This document shows positions 11,159-24,775 of a DNA stretch of 64,000 nucleotides, piece by piece (positions within the stretch are counted from its first letter, which is position 1; each line of letters starts with the position of its first letter). The position numbers and the translations under genes were made by a program. The DNA is from Hybos culiciformis (taxonomy: Eukaryota; Arthropoda; Insecta; Diptera; Hybotidae), in the NCBI GenBank assembly GCA_964007475.1, contig CAXFZM010000092.1, positions 1-64,000 on the forward strand, in the 5' to 3' direction. Under the pieces are notes generated by a model. It was not told the origin of the DNA. It did not search any database and worked only from the letters and a program-made list of their open reading frames with translations.

Positions 11159-12724
11159 AGAAGCGTAATTCCTAGACCTTTAATTTAAGCCAAAAACGGA
11201 GGTTGTCCGAGGTCTGGAGCCGGAGTAATGAACAAAAAACCAGCCCAAAGTCAACATTTTATGTGTTAAAGTTAGGGGGTTTGCTCACCTTATCGTTTAT
11301 TTCTCCGGATCTAGAAAACCGATTTTCATAAAAATTGCACAGAAAGAAGCGTAATTTCTAGACCTTTAATTTAAGTCAAAAACGGAAGTTCTCCGAGGTC
11401 TGGAGCCGGAGTAATGAACAAAAAACCAGCCCAAAGTCAACATTTTATGTGTTAAAGTTAGGGGGTTTGCTCACCTTATCGTTTATTTCTCCGGATCTAG
11501 AAAACCGATTTTCATAAATATTGCGCAGAAAGAAGCGTAATTCCTAGACCTTTAATTTACGCCAAAAACGGAGGTTCTCCGAGGTCTGGAGCCGGAGTAA
11601 TGAACAAAAAACCAGCCCAAAGTCAACATTTTATGTGTTAAAGTTAGGGGGTTTGCTCACCTTATCGTTTATTTCTCCGGATCTAGAAAACCGATTTTCA
11701 TAAAAATTGCACAGAAAGAAGCGTAATTTCTAGACCTTTAATTTAAGCCAAAAACGGAGGTCCGCCGAAGTCTGGAGCCGGAGTAATGAACAAAAAACCA
11801 GCCCAAAGTCAACATTTTATGTGTTAAAGTTAGGGGGTTTGCTCACCTTATCGTTTATTTCTCCGGATCTAGAAAACCGATTTACATAAACATTACACAG
11901 AAAGAAGCGTAATTTCTAGACCTTTAATTCAAGCCAAAAACGGAGGTTCTCCGAGGTCTGGAGCCGGAGTAATGAACAAAAAACCAGCCCAAAGTCAACA
12001 TTTTATGTGTTAAAGTTAGGGGGTTTGCTCACCTTATCGTTTATTTCTCCGGATCTAGAAAACCGATTTTCATAAATATTGCACAGAAAGAAGCGTAATT
12101 TCTAGACCTTTAATGTAAGCCAAAAACGGAGGTTCTCCGAGGTATGGAGCCGGAGTAATGAACAAAAAACCAGCCCAAAGTCAACATTTTATGTGTTAAA
12201 GTTAGGGGGTTTGCTCACCTTATCGTTTATTTCTCCGGATCTAGAAAACCGATTTTCATAAAAATTGCACAGAAAGAAGCGTAATTTCTAGACCTTTAAT
12301 TTAAGCCAAAAACGGAGGTTCTCCGAGGTCTAGAGCCGGAGTAATGAACAAAAAACCAGCCCAAAGTCAACATTTTATGTGTTACAGTTAGGGGGTTTGC
12401 TCACCTTATCGTTTATTTCTCCGGATCTAGAAAACCGATTTTCATAAAAATTGCACAGAAAGAAGCGTAATTTCTAGACCTTTAATTTAAGCCAAAAACG
12501 GAGGTCCGCCGAAGTCTGGAGCCGGAGTAATGAACAAAAAACCAGCCCAAAGTCAACATTTTATGTGTTAAAGCTAGGGGGTTTGCTCACCTTATCGTTT
12601 ATTTCTCCGGATCTAGATAACCGATTTTCATAAAAATTGCACAGAAAGAAGCGTAATTTCTAGACCTTTAATTTAAGCCAAAAACGAAGGTTCTCCGAGG
12701 TCTGGAGCCGGAGTAATGAACAAA

Positions 12725-15144
12725 AAACCAGCCCAATGTCAACATTTTATGTGTTAAAGTTAGGGGGTTTGCTCACCTTATCGTTTATTTCTCCGGATCT
12801 AGAAAAACCGATTTACATAAAAATTACACAGAAAGAAGCGTAATTTCTAGACCTTTAATTTAAGCCAAAAACGGAGGTTCTCCGGGGTCTGGAGCCGGAG
12901 TAATGAACAAAAAACCAGCCCAAAGTCAACATTTTATGTGTTAAAGTTAGGGGGTTTGCTCACCTTATCGTTTATTTCTCCGGATCTAGAAAACCGATTT
13001 TCATAAATATTGCACAGAAAGAAGCGTAATTTCTAGACCTTTAATGTAAGCCAAAAACGGAGGTTCTCCGAGGTCTGGAGCCGGAGTAATGAACAAAAAA
13101 CCAGCCCAAAGTCAACATTTTATGTGTTAAAGTTAGGGGGTTTGCTCACCTTATCGTTTATTTCTCCGGATCTAGAAAACCGATTTTCATAAAAATTGCA
13201 CAGAAAGAAGCGCAATTTCTAGATCTTTAATTTAAGCCAAAAACGGAGGTTCTCCGAGGTCTAGAGCCGGAGTAATGAACAAAAAACCAGCCCAAAGTCA
13301 ACATTTTATGTGTTACAGTTAGGGGGTTTGCTCACCTTATCGTTTATTTCTCCGGATCTAGAAAACCGATTTTCATAAAAATTGCACAGAAAGAAGCGTA
13401 ATTTCTAGACCTTTAATTTAAGCCAAAAACGGAGGTCCGCCGAAGTCTGGAGCCGGAGTAATGAACAAAAAACCAGCCCAAAGTCAACATTTTATGTGTT
13501 AAAGCTAGGGGGTTTGCTCACCTTATCGTTTACTTCTCCGGATCTAGAGAACCGATTTTCATAAAAATTGCACAGAAAGAAGCGTAATTCCTAGACCTTT
13601 AATTTAAGCCAAAAACGGAGGTTGTCCGAGGTCTGGAGCCGGAGTAATGAACAAAAAACCAGCCCAAAGTCAACATTTTATGTGTTAAAGTTAGGGGGTT
13701 TGCTCACCTTATCGTTTATTTCTCCGGATCTAGAAAACCGATTTTCATAAAAATTGCACAGAAAGAAGCGTAATTTCTAGACCTTTAATTTAAGCCAAAA
13801 ACGGAGGTTGTTCGAGGTCTGGAGCCGGAGTAATGAACAAAAAACCAGCCCAAAGTCAACATTTTATGTGTTAAAGTTAGGGGGTTTGCTCACCTTATCG
13901 TTTATTTCTCCGGATCTAGAAAACCGATTTTCATAAAAATTGCACAGAAAGAAGCGTAATTTCTAGACCTTTAATTTAAGCCAAAAACGGAGGTTCTCCG
14001 AGGTCTGGAGCCGGAGTAATGAACAAAAAACCAGCCCAAAGTCAACATTTTATGTGTTAAAGTTAGGGGGTTTGCTCACCTTATCGTTTATTTCTCCGGA
14101 TCTAGAAAACCGATTTTCATAAAAATTGCACAGAAAGAAGCGTAATTCCTAGACCTTTAATTTAAGCCAAAAACGGAGGTTGTCCGAGGTCTGGAGCCGG
14201 AGTAATGAACAAAAAACCAGCCCAAAGTCAACATTTTATGTGTTAAAGTTAGGGGGTTTGCTCACCTTATCGTTTATTTCTCCGGATCTAGAAAACCGAT
14301 TTTCATAAAAATTGCACAGAAAGAAGCGTAATTTCTAGACCTTTAATTTAAGCCAAAAACGGAGGTTCTCCGAGGTCTGGAGCCGGAGTAATGAACAAAA
14401 AACCAGCCCAAAGTCAACATTTTATGGGTTAAAATTAGGGGGTTTGCTCACCTTATCGTTTATTTCTCCGGATCTAGAAAACCGATTTTCATAAAAATTG
14501 CACAGAAAGAAGCGTAATTTCTAGACCTTTGATTTAAGCCAAAAACGGAGGTCCGCCGAAGTCTGGAGCCGGAGTAATGAACAAAAAACCAGCCCAAAGT
14601 CAACATTTTATGTGTTAAAGTTAGGGGGTTTGCTCACCTTATCGTTTATTTCTCCGGATCTAGAAAACCGATTTACATAAAAATTGCACAGAAAGAAGCG
14701 TAATTTCTAGACCTTTAATTTAAGCCAAAAACGGAGGTTCTCCGAGGTCTGGAGCCGGAGTAATGAACAAAAAACCAGCCCAAAGTCAACATTTTATGTG
14801 TTAAAGTTAGGGGGTTTGCTCACCTTATCGTTTATTTCTCCGGATCTAGAAAACCGATTTACATAAAAATTGCACAGAAAGAAGCGTAATTTCTAGACCT
14901 TTAATTTAAGCCAAAAACGGAGGTTCTCCGAGGTCTGGAGCCGGAGTAATGAACAAAAAACCAGCCCAAAGTCAACATTTTATGTGTTAAAGTTAGGGGG
15001 TTTGCTCACCTTATCGTTTATTTCTCCGGATCTAGAAAAACCGATTTACATAAAAATTACACAGAAAGAAGCGTAATTTCTAGACCTTTAATTTAAGCCA
15101 AAAACGGAGGTTCTCCGGGGTCTGGAGCCGGAGTAATGAACAAA
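12725..15144. repeat. 13-mer higher-order repeat, copy 1 (2,420 bp)
   Basis: Thirteen monomers plus two single-base insertions give a 2,420-bp period. Shared markers are CCCAATGTC (12,731 and 15,151), the extra A in AGAAAAACCG (12,801 and 15,221), CTCCGGGG, TAATGTAAGCC, TGTTACAG (13,315 and 15,735), GAGAACCG with TTTACTTC, GTTGTTCG, and TATGGGTTAAAATTAG (14,421 and 16,841). Copy 1 has a private GCGCAATTTCTAGATC monomer near 13,211. Confidence 0.9.
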
Positions 15145-17400
15145 AAACCAGCCCAATGTCAACATTTTATGTGTTAAAGTTAGGGGGTTTGCTCACCTTA
15201 TCGTTTATTTCTCCGGATCTAGAAAAACCGATTTACATAAAAATTACACAGAAAGAAGCGTAATTTCTAGACCTTTAATTTAAGCCAAAAACGGAGGTTC
15301 TCCGGGGTCTGGAGCCGGAGTAATGAACAAAAAACCAGCCCAAAGTCAACATTTTATGTGTTAAAGTTAGGGGGTTTGCTCACCTTATCGTTTATTTCTC
15401 TGGATCTAGAAAACCGATTTTCATAAATATTGCACAGAAAGAAGCGTAATTTCTAGACCTTTAATGTAAGCCAAAAACGGAGGTTCTCCGAGGTCTGGAG
15501 CCGGAGTAATGAACAAAAAACCAGCCCAAAGTCAACATTTTATGTGTTAAAGTTAGGGGGTTTGCTCACCTTATCGTTTATTTCTCCGGATCTAGAAAAC
15601 CGATTTTCATAAAAATTGCACAGAAAGAAGCGTAATTTCTAGACCTTTAATTTAAGCCAAAAACGGAGGTTCTCCGAGGTCTAGAGCCGGAGTAATGAAC
15701 AAAAAACCAGCCCAAAGTCAACATTTTATGTGTTACAGTTAGGGGGTTTGCTCACCTTATCGTTTATTTCTCCGGATCTAGAAAACCGATTTTCATAAAA
15801 ATTGCACAGAAAGAAGCGTAATTTCTAGACCTTTAATTTAAGCCAAAAACGGAGGTCCGCCGAAGTCTGGAGCCGGAGTAATGAACAAAAAACCAGCCCA
15901 AAGTCAACATTTTATGTGTTAAAGCTAGGGGGTTTGCTCACCTTATCGTTTACTTCTCCGGATCTAGAGAACCGATTTTCATAAAAATTGCACAGAAAGA
16001 AGCGTAATTCCTAGACCTTTAATTTAAGCCAAAAACGGAGGTTGTCCGAGGTCTGGAGCCGGAGTAATGAACAAAAAACCAGCCCAAAGTCAACATTTTA
16101 TGTGTTAAAGTTAGGGGGTTTGCTCACCTTATCGTTTATTTCTCCGGATCTAGAAAACCGATTTTCATAAAAATTGCACAGAAAGAAGCGTAATTTCTAG
16201 ACCTTTAATTTAAGCCAAAAACGGAGGTTGTTCGAGGTCTGGAGCCGGAGTAATGAACAAAAAACCAGCCCAAAGTCAACATTTTATGTGTTAAAGTTAG
16301 GGGGTTTGCTCACCTTATCGTTTATTTCTCCGGATCTAGAAAACCGATTTTCATAAAAATTGCACAGAAAGAAGCGTAATTTCTAGACCTTTAATTTAAG
16401 CCAAAAACGGAGGTTCTCCGAGGTCTGGAGCCGGAGTAATGAACAAAAAACCAGCCCAAAGTCAACATTTTATGTGTTAAAGTTAGGGGGTTTGCTCACC
16501 TTATCGTTTATTTCTCCGGATCTAGAAAACCGATTTTCATAAAAATTGCACAGAAAGAAGCGTAATTCCTAGACCTTTAATTTAAGCCAAAAACGGAGGT
16601 TGTCCGAGGTCTGGAGCCGGAGTAATGAACAAAAAACCAGCCCAAAGTCAACATTTTATGTGTTAAAGTTAGGGGGTTTGATCACCTTATCGTTTATTTC
16701 TCCGGATCTAGAAAACCGATTTTCATAAAAATTGCACAGAAAGAAGCGTAATTTCTAGACCTTTAATTTAAGCCAAAAACGGAGGTTCTCCGAGGTCTGG
16801 AGCCGGAGTAATGAACAAAAAACCAGCCCAAAGTCAACATTTTATGGGTTAAAATTAGGGGGTTTGCTCACCTTATCGTTTATTTCTCCGGATCTAGAAA
16901 ACCGATTTTCATAAAAATTGCACAGAAAGAAGCGTAATTTCTAGACCTTTGATTTAAGCCAAAAACGGAGGTCCGCCGAAGTCTGGAGCCGGAGTAATGA
17001 ACAAAAAACCAGCCCAAAGTCAACATTTTATGTGTTAAAGTTAGGGGGTTTGCTCACCTTATCGTTTATTTCTCCGGATCTAGAAAACCGATTTACATAA
17101 AAATTGCACAGAAAGAAGCGTAATTTCTAGACCTTTAATTTAAGCCAAAAACGGAGGTTCTCCGAGGTCTGGAGCCGGAGTAATGAACAAAAAACCAGCC
17201 CAAAGTCAACATTTTATGTGTTAAAGTTAGGGGGTTTGCTCACCTTATCGTTTATTTCTCCGGATCTAGAAAACCGATTTACATAAAAATTGCACAGAAA
17301 GAAGCGTAATTTCTAGACCTTTAATTTAAGCCAAAAACGGAGGTTCTCCGAGGTCTGGAGCCGGAGTAATGAACAAAAAACCAGCCCAAAAGTCAACATT
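15145..17400. repeat. 13-mer higher-order repeat, copy 2
   Basis: Second, directly adjacent copy of the 2,420-bp unit; about twelve of its monomers match before divergence near 17,400. Private changes include TTTCTCTGG near 15,399 and GTTTGATCACC near 16,676. It leads into a monomer with an extra A in CCCAAAAGTC (about 17,388) and a TAGAGC monomer. That last stretch, 16.8-18.0 kb, matches 31.35-32.5 kb instead. Confidence 0.88.
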
Positions 17401-17639
17401 TTATGTGTTAAAGTTAGGGGGTTTGCTCACCTTATCGTTTATTTCTCCGGATCTAGAAAACCGATTTACATAAAAATTGCACAGAAAGAAGCGTAATTTC
17501 TAGAGCTTTAATTTAAGCCAAAAACGGAGGTTCTCCGAGGTCTGGAGCCGGAGTAATGAACAAAAAACCAGCCCAAAGTCAACATTTTATGTGTTAAAGT
17601 TAGGGGGTTTGCTCACCTTATCGTTTATTTCTCCGGATC

Positions 17640-19240
17640 TAGAAAACCGATTTTCATAAAAATTGCACAGAAAGAAGCGTAATTTCTAGACCTTTAATTT
17701 AAGCCAAAAACGAAGGTTCTCCGAGGTCTGGAGCCCGAGTAATGAACAAAAAACCAGCCCAAAGTCAACATTTTATGTGTTAAAGTTAGGGGGTTTGCTC
17801 ACCTTATCGTTTATTTCTCCGGATCTAGAAAACCGATTTTCATAAAAATTGCACAGAAAGAAGCGTAATTTCTAGACCTTTAATTTAAGCCAAAAACGGT
17901 AGTTCTCCGAGGTCTGGAGCCGGAGTAATGAACAAAAAACCAGCCCAAAGTCAACATTTTATGTGTTAAAGTTAGGGGGTTTGCTCACCTTATCGTTTAT
18001 TTCTCCGGATCTAGAAAACCGATTTTCATAAAAATTGCACAGAAAGAAGCGTAATTTCTAGACCTTTAATTTAAGCCAAAAACGGAGGTTCTCCGAGGTC
18101 TGGAGCCGGAGTAATGAACAAAAAACCAGCCCAAAGTCAACATTTTATGTGTTAAAGTTAGGGGGTTTGCTCACCTTATCGTTTATTTCTCCAGATCTAG
18201 AAAACCGATTTTCATAAAAATTGCACAGAAAGAAGCGTAATTTCTAGACCTTTAATTTAAGCCAAAAACGGAGGTCCGCCGAAGTCTGGAGCCGGAGTAA
18301 TGAACAAAAAACCAGCCCAAAGTCAACATTTTATGTGTTAAAGTTAGGGGGTTTGCTCACCTTATCGTTTATTTCTCCGGATCTAGAAAACCGATTTACA
18401 TAAAAATTACACAGAAAGAAGCGTAATTTCTAGACCTTTAATTCAAGCCAAAAACGGAGGTTCTCCGAGGTCTGGAGCCGGAGTAATGAACAAAAAACCA
18501 GCCCAAAGTCAACATTTTATGTGTTAAAGTTAGGGGGTTTGCTCACCTTATCGTTTATTTCTCCGGATCTAGAAAACCGATTTTCATAAATATTGCACAG
18601 AAAGAAGCGTAATTTCTAGACCTTTAATGTAAGCCAAAAACGGAGGTTCTCCGAGGTCTGGAGCCGGAGTAATGAACAAAAAACCAGCCCAAAGTCAACA
18701 TTTTATGTGTTAAAGTTAGGGGGTTTGCTCACCTTATCGTTTATTTCTCCGGATCTAGAAAACCGATTTTCATAAAAATTGCACAGAAAGAAGCGTAATT
18801 TCTAGACCTTTAATTTAAGCCAAAAACGGAGGTTCTCCGAGGTCTAGAGCCGGAGTAATGAACAAAAAACCAGCCCAAAGTCAACATTTTATGTGTTACA
18901 GTTAGGGGGTTTGCTCACCTTATCGTTTATTTCTCCGGATCTAGAAAACCGATTTTCATAAAAATTGCACAGAAAGAAGCGTAATTTCTAGACCTTTAAT
19001 TTAAGCCAAAAACGGAGGTCCGCCGAAGTCTGGAGCCGGAGTAATGAACAAAAAACCAGCCCAAAGTCAACATTTTATGTGTTAAAGCTAGGGGGTTTGC
19101 TCACCTTATCGTTTATTTCTCCGGATCTAGAAAACCGATTTACATAAAAATTGCACAGAAAGAAGCGTAATTTCTAGACCTTTAATTTAAGCCAAAAACG
19201 GAGGTCCGCCGAAGTCTGGAGCCGGAGTAATGAACAAAAA
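17640..19240. repeat. Re-used block, also at 23.2-24.8 and 25.3-26.8 kb
   Basis: Markers in order are CGAAGG/CCCGAG, GGTAGTTCTCC (17,898), CTCCAGATC (18,192), CCGCC with AATTACAC, AATTCAAGCC, TAATGTAAGCC, TCTAGAGCC with TGTTACAG (18,898), and AAAGCTAGG. They recur exactly 30 monomers later (5,580 bp) and 41 monomers later (7,626 bp). The GGTAG and CTCCAG changes are rare, so shared descent is more likely than recurrent mutation. After about 19,180 only the 25.3-kb copy continues to agree. Confidence 0.85.
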
Positions 19241-19860
19241 ACCAGCCCAAAGTCAACATTTTATGTGTTAAAGCTAGGGGGTTTGCTCACCTTATCGTTT
19301 ACTTCTCCGGATCTAGAGAACCGATTTTCATAAAAATTGCACAGAAAGAAGCGTAATTCCTAGACCTTTAATTTAAGCCAAAAACGGAGGTTGTCCGAGG
19401 TCTGGAGCCGGAGTAATGAACAAAAAACCAGCCCAAAGTCAACATTTTATGTGTTAAAGTTAGGGGGTTTGCTCACCTTATCGTTTATTTCTCCGGATCT
19501 AGAAAACCGATTTTCATAAAAATTGCACAGAAAGAAGCGTAATTTCTAGACCTTTAATTTAAGCCAAAAACGGAGGTTCTCCGAGGTCTGGAGCCGGAGT
19601 AATGAACAAAAAACCAGCCCAAAGTCAACATTTTATGTGTTAAAGTTAGGGGGTTTGCTCACCTTATCGTTTATTTCTCCGGATCTAGAAAACCGATTTT
19701 CATAAAAATTGCACAGAAAGAAGCGTAATTTCTAGACCTTTAATTTAAGCCAAAAACGAAGGTTCTCCGAGGTCTGGAGCCGGAGTAATGAACAAAAAAC
19801 CAGCCCAATGTCAACATTTTATGTGTTAAAGTTAGGGGGTTTGCTCACCTTATCGTTTAT

Positions 19861-22850
19861 TTCTCCGGATCTAGAAAACCGATTTACATAAAAATTGCAC
19901 AGAAAGAAGCGTAATTTCTAGACCTTTAATTTAAGCCAAAAACGGAGGTTCTCCGAGGTCTGGAGCCGGAGTAATGAACAAAAAACCAGCCCAAAGTCAA
20001 CATTTTATGTGTTAAAGTTAGGGGGTTTGCTCACCTTATCGTTTATTTCTCCGGATCTAGAAAACCGATTTTCATAAAAATTGCACAGAAAGAAGCGTAA
20101 TTTCTAGACCTTTAATTTAAGCCAAAAACGGAGGTCCGCCGAAGTCTGGAGCCGGAGTAATGAACAAAAAACCAGCCCAAAGTCAACATTTTATGTGTTA
20201 AAGTTAGGGGGTTTGCTCACCTTATCGTTTATTTCTCCGGATCTAGAAAACCGATTTACATAAAAATTACACAGAAAGAAGCGTAATTTCTAGACCTTTA
20301 ATTTAAGCCAAAAACGGAGGTTCTCCGGGGTCTGGAGCCGGAGTAATGAACAAAAAACCAGCCCAAAGTCAACATTTTATGTGTTAAAGTTAGGGGGTTT
20401 GCTCACCTTATCGTTTATTTCTCCGGATCTAGAAAACCGATTTTCATAAATATTGCACAGAAAGAAGCGTAATTTCTAGACCTTTAATGTAAGCCAAAAA
20501 CGGAGGTTCTCCGAGGTCTGGAGCCGGAGTAATGAACAAAAAACCAGCCCAAAGTCAACATTTTATGTGTTAAAGTTAGGGGGTTTGCTCACCTTATCGT
20601 TTATTTCTCCGGATCTAGAAAACCGATTTTCATAAAAATTGCACAGAAAGAAGCGTAATTTCTAGACCTTTAATTTAAGCCAAAAACGGAGGTTCTCCGA
20701 GGTCTAGAGCCGGAGTAATGAACAAAAAACCAGCCCAAAGTCAACATTTTATGTGTTACAGTTAGGGGGTTTGCTCACCTTATCGTTTATTTCTCCGGAT
20801 CTAGAAAACCGATTTTCATAAAAATTGCACAGAAAGAAGCGTAATTTCTAGACCTTTAATTTAAGCCAAAAACGGAGGTCCGCCGAAGTCTGGAGCCGGA
20901 GTAATGAACAAAAAACCAGCCCAAAGTCAACATTTTATGTGTTAAAGCTAGGGGGTTTGCTCACCTTATCGTTTATTTCTCCGGATCTAGAAAACCGATT
21001 TACATAAAAATTGCACAGAAAGAAGCGTAATTTCTAGACCTTTAATTTAAGCCAAAAACGGAGGTCCGCCGAAGTCTGGAGCCGGAGTAATGAACAAAAA
21101 ACCAGCCCAAAGTCAACATTTTATGTGTTAAAGCTAGGGGGTTTGCTCACCTTATCGTTTACTTCTCCGGATCTAGAGAACCGATTTTCATAAAAATTGC
21201 ACAGAAAGAAGCGTAATTCCTAGACCTTTAATTTAAGCCAAAAACGGAGGTTGTCCGAGGTCTGGAGCGGGAGTAATGAACAAAAAACCAGCCCAAAGTC
21301 AACATTTTATGTGTTAAAGTTAGGGGGTTTGCTCACCTTATCGTTTATTTCTCCGGATCTAGAAAACCGATTTTCATAAAAATTGCACAGAAAGAAGCGT
21401 AATTTCTAGACCTTTAATTTAAGCCAAAAACGGAGGTTGTTCGAGGTCTGGAGCCGGAGTAATGAACAAAAAACCAGCCCAAAGTCAACATTTTATGTGT
21501 TAAAGTTAGGGGGTTTGCTCACCTTATCGTTTATTTCTCCGGATCTAGAAAACCGATTTTCATAAAAATTGCACAGAAAGAAGCGTAATTTCTAGACCTT
21601 TAATTTAAGCCAAAAACGGAGGTTCTCCGAGGTCTGGAGCCGGAGTAATGAACAAAAAACCAGCCCAAAGTCAACATTTTATGTGTTAAAGTTAGGGGGT
21701 TTGCTCACCTTATCGTTTATTTCTCCGGATCTAGAAAACCGATTTTCATAAAAATTGCACAGAAAGAAGCGTAATTTCTAGACCTTTAATTTAAGCCAAA
21801 AACGAAGGTTCTCCGAGGTCTGGAGCCGGAGTAATGAACAAAAAACCAGCCCAATGTCAACATTTTATGTGTTAAAGTTAGGGGGTTTGCTCACCTTATC
21901 GTTTATTTCTCCGGATCTAGAAAACCGATTTACATAAAAATTGCACATAAAGAAGCGTAATTTCTAGACCTTTAATTTAAGCCAAAAACGGAGGTTCTCC
22001 GAGGTCTGGAGCCGGAGTAATGAACAAAAAACCAGCCCAAAGTCAACATTTTATGTGTTAAAGTTAGGGGGTTTGCTCACCTTATCGTTTATTTCTCCGG
22101 ATCTAGAAAACCGATTTTCATAAAAATTGCACAGAAAGAAGCGTAATTTCTAGACCTTTAATTTAAGCCAAAAACGGAGGTTCTCCGAGGTCTGGAGCCG
22201 GAGTAATGAACAAAAAACCAGCCCAAAGTCAACATTTTATGTGTTAAAGTTAGGAGGTTTGCTCACCTTATCGTTTATTTCTCCGGATCTAGAAAACCGA
22301 TTTACATAAAAATTGCACAGAAAGAAGCGTAATTTCTAGACCTTTAATTTAAGCCAAAAACGGAGGTTCTCCGAGGTCTGGAGCCGGAGTAATGAACAAA
22401 AAACCAGCCCAAAGTCAACATTTTATGGGTTAAAATTAGGGGGTTTGCTCACCTTATCGTTTATTTCTCCGGATCTAGAAAACCGATTTTCATAAAAATT
22501 GCACAGAAAGAAGCGTAATTTCTAGACCTTTGATTTAAGCCAAAAACGGAGGTCCGCCGAAGTCTGGAGCCGGAGTAATGAACAAAAAACCAGCCCAAAG
22601 TCAACATTTTATGTGTTAAAGTTAGGGGGTTTGCTCACCTTATCGTTTATTTCTCCGGATCTAGAAAACCGATTTACATAAAAATTGCACAGAAAGAAGC
22701 GTAATTTCTAGACCTTTAATTTAAGCCAAAAACGGAGGTTCTCCGAGGTCTGGAGCCGGAGTAATGAACAAAAAACCAGCCCAAAGTCAACATTTTATGT
22801 GTTAAAGTTAGGGGGTTTGCTCACCTTATCGTTTATTTCTCCGGATCTAG
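19861..22850. repeat. Large segmental duplication copy 1 (pairs with 28.2-31.8 kb)
   Basis: Agrees with 28,231 onward at an offset of exactly 45 monomers (8,370 bp) to about 22,140, then at 48 monomers (8,928 bp) to about 22,850. The shift comes from an extra three-monomer unit in the downstream copy. Markers include CTCCGGGG, TAATGTAAGCC, TGTTACAG, GTTGTCC, GTTGTTCG, CCCAATGTC with GCACATAAAG (21,941 and 30,311), TTAGGAGG (22,251 and 31,179) and TATGGGTTAAAATTAG. Single differences seen are GGAGCGGGAG near 21,267 versus GGAGCCGGAG, and GCACATAAAG near 29,571 only downstream. Confidence 0.88.
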
Positions 22851-24775
22851 AAAACCGATTTTCATAAAAATTGCACAGAAAGAAGCGTAATTTCTAGACC
22901 TTTAATTTAAGCCAAAAACGGAGGTTCTCCGAGGTCTGGAGCCGGAGTAATGAACAAAAAACCAGCCCAAAGTCAACATTTTATGTGTTAAAGTTAGGAG
23001 GTTTGCTCACCTTATCGTTTATTTCTCCGGATCTAGAAAACCGATTTACATAAAAATTGCACAGAAAGAAGCGTAATTTCTAGACCTTTAATTTAAGCCA
23101 AAAACGGAGGTTCTCCGAGGTCTGGAGCCGGAGTAATGAACAAAAAACCAGCCCAAAGTCAACATTTTATGGGTTAAAATTAGGGGGTTTGCTCACCTTA
23201 TCGTTTATTTCTCCGGATCTAGAAAACCGATTTTCATAAAAATTGCACAGAAAGAAGCGTAATTTCTAGACCTTTAATTTAAGCCAAAAACGAAGGTTCT
23301 CCGAGGTCTGGAGCCCGAGTAATGAACAAAAAACCAGCCCAAAGTCAACATTTTATGTGTTAAAGTTAGGGGGTTTGCTCACCTTATCGTTTATTTCTCC
23401 GGATCTAGAAAACCGATTTTCATAAAAATTGCACAGAAAGAAGCGTAATTTCTAGACCTTTAATTTAAGCCAAAAACGGTAGTTCTCCGAGGTCTGGAGC
23501 CGGAGTAATGAACAAAAAACCAGCCCAAAGTCAACATTTTATGTGTTAAAGTTAGGGGGTTTGCTCACCTTATCGTTTATTTCTCCGGATCTAGAAAACC
23601 GATTTTCATAAAAATTGCACAGAAAGAAGCGTAATTTCTAGACCTTTAATTTAAGCCAAAAACGGAGGTTCTCCGAGGTCTGGAGCCGGAGTAATGAACA
23701 AAAAACCAGCCCAAAGTCAACATTTTATGTGTTAAAGTTAGGGGGTTTGCTCACCTTATCGTTTATTTCTCCAGATCTAGAAAACCGATTTTCATAAAAA
23801 TTGCACAGAAAGAAGCGTAATTTCTAGACCTTTAATTTAAGCCAAAAACGGAGGTCCGCCGAAGTCTGGAGCCGGAGTAATGAACAAAAAACCAGCCCAA
23901 AGTCAACATTTTATGTGTTAAAGTTAGGGGGTTTGCTCACCTTATCGTTTATTTCTCCGGATCTAGAAAACCGATTTACATAAAAATTACACAGAAAGAA
24001 GCGTAATTTCTAGACCTTTAATTCAAGCCAAAAACGGAGGTTCTCCGAGGTCTGGAGCCGGAGTAATGAACAAAAAACCAGCCCAAAGTCAACATTTTAT
24101 GTGTTAAAGTTAGGGGGTTTGCTCACCTTATCGTTTATTTCTCCGGATCTAGAAAACCGATTTTCATAAATATTGCACAGAAAGAAGCGTAATTTCTAGA
24201 CCTTTAATGTAAGCCAAAAACGGAGGTTCTCCGAGGTCTGGAGCCGGAGTAATGAACAAAAAACCAGCCCAAAGTCAACATTTTATGTGTTAAAGTTAGG
24301 GGGTTTGCTCACCTTATCGTTTATTTCTCCGGATCTAGAAAACCGATTTTCATAAAAATTGCACAGAAAGAAGCGTAATTTCTAGACCTTTAATTTAAGC
24401 CAAAAACGGAGGTTCTCCGAGGTCTAGAGCCGGAGTAATGAACAAAAAACCAGCCCAAAGTCAACATTTTATGTGTTACAGTTAGGGGGTTTGCTCACCT
24501 TATCGTTTATTTCTCCGGATCTAGAAAACCGATTTTCATAAAAATTGCACAGAAAGAAGCGTAATTTCTAGACCTTTAATTTAAGCCAAAAACGGAGGTC
24601 CGCCGAAGTCTGGAGCCGGAGTAATGAACAAAAAACCAGCCCAAAGTCAACATTTTATGTGTTAAAGCTAGGGGGTTTGCTCACCTTATCGTTTATTTCT
24701 CCGGATCTAGAAAACCGATTTACATAAAAATTGCACAGAAAGAAGCGTAATTTCTAGACCTTTAATTTAAGCCAA
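22730..24775. repeat. 11-mer higher-order repeat, copy 1 (2,046 bp)
   Basis: Eleven monomers with no net indel. Markers recur 2,046 bp downstream: TTAGGAGG (22,995 and 25,041), TATGGGTTAAAATTAG, CGAAGG/CCCGAG, GGTAGTTCTCC (23,478 and 25,524), CTCCAGATC, AATTCAAGCC, TAATGTAAGCC and TGTTACAG (24,478 and 26,524). I saw one difference, CTCCAGATC in one monomer type being shared while the preceding GGATC monomers are identical; otherwise no mismatch at the markers checked. Confidence 0.88.

Larger units (their letters stand above)
10082..12622. repeat. Segmental duplication copy 2, 3,132-bp offset
   Basis: Partner of 6.95-9.49 kb. Private changes since duplication include AAAAGCGATT near 10,232, GAAAAAAAAA near 10,315, TTGCGCAG near 11,521, AATTTACGCC near 11,559, AAACATTAC near 11,888 and GGTATGG near 12,143. 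These scattered single-base differences suggest the duplication is older than the 21-mer duplication at 45-53 kb, where I spotted none. Confidence 0.85.
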
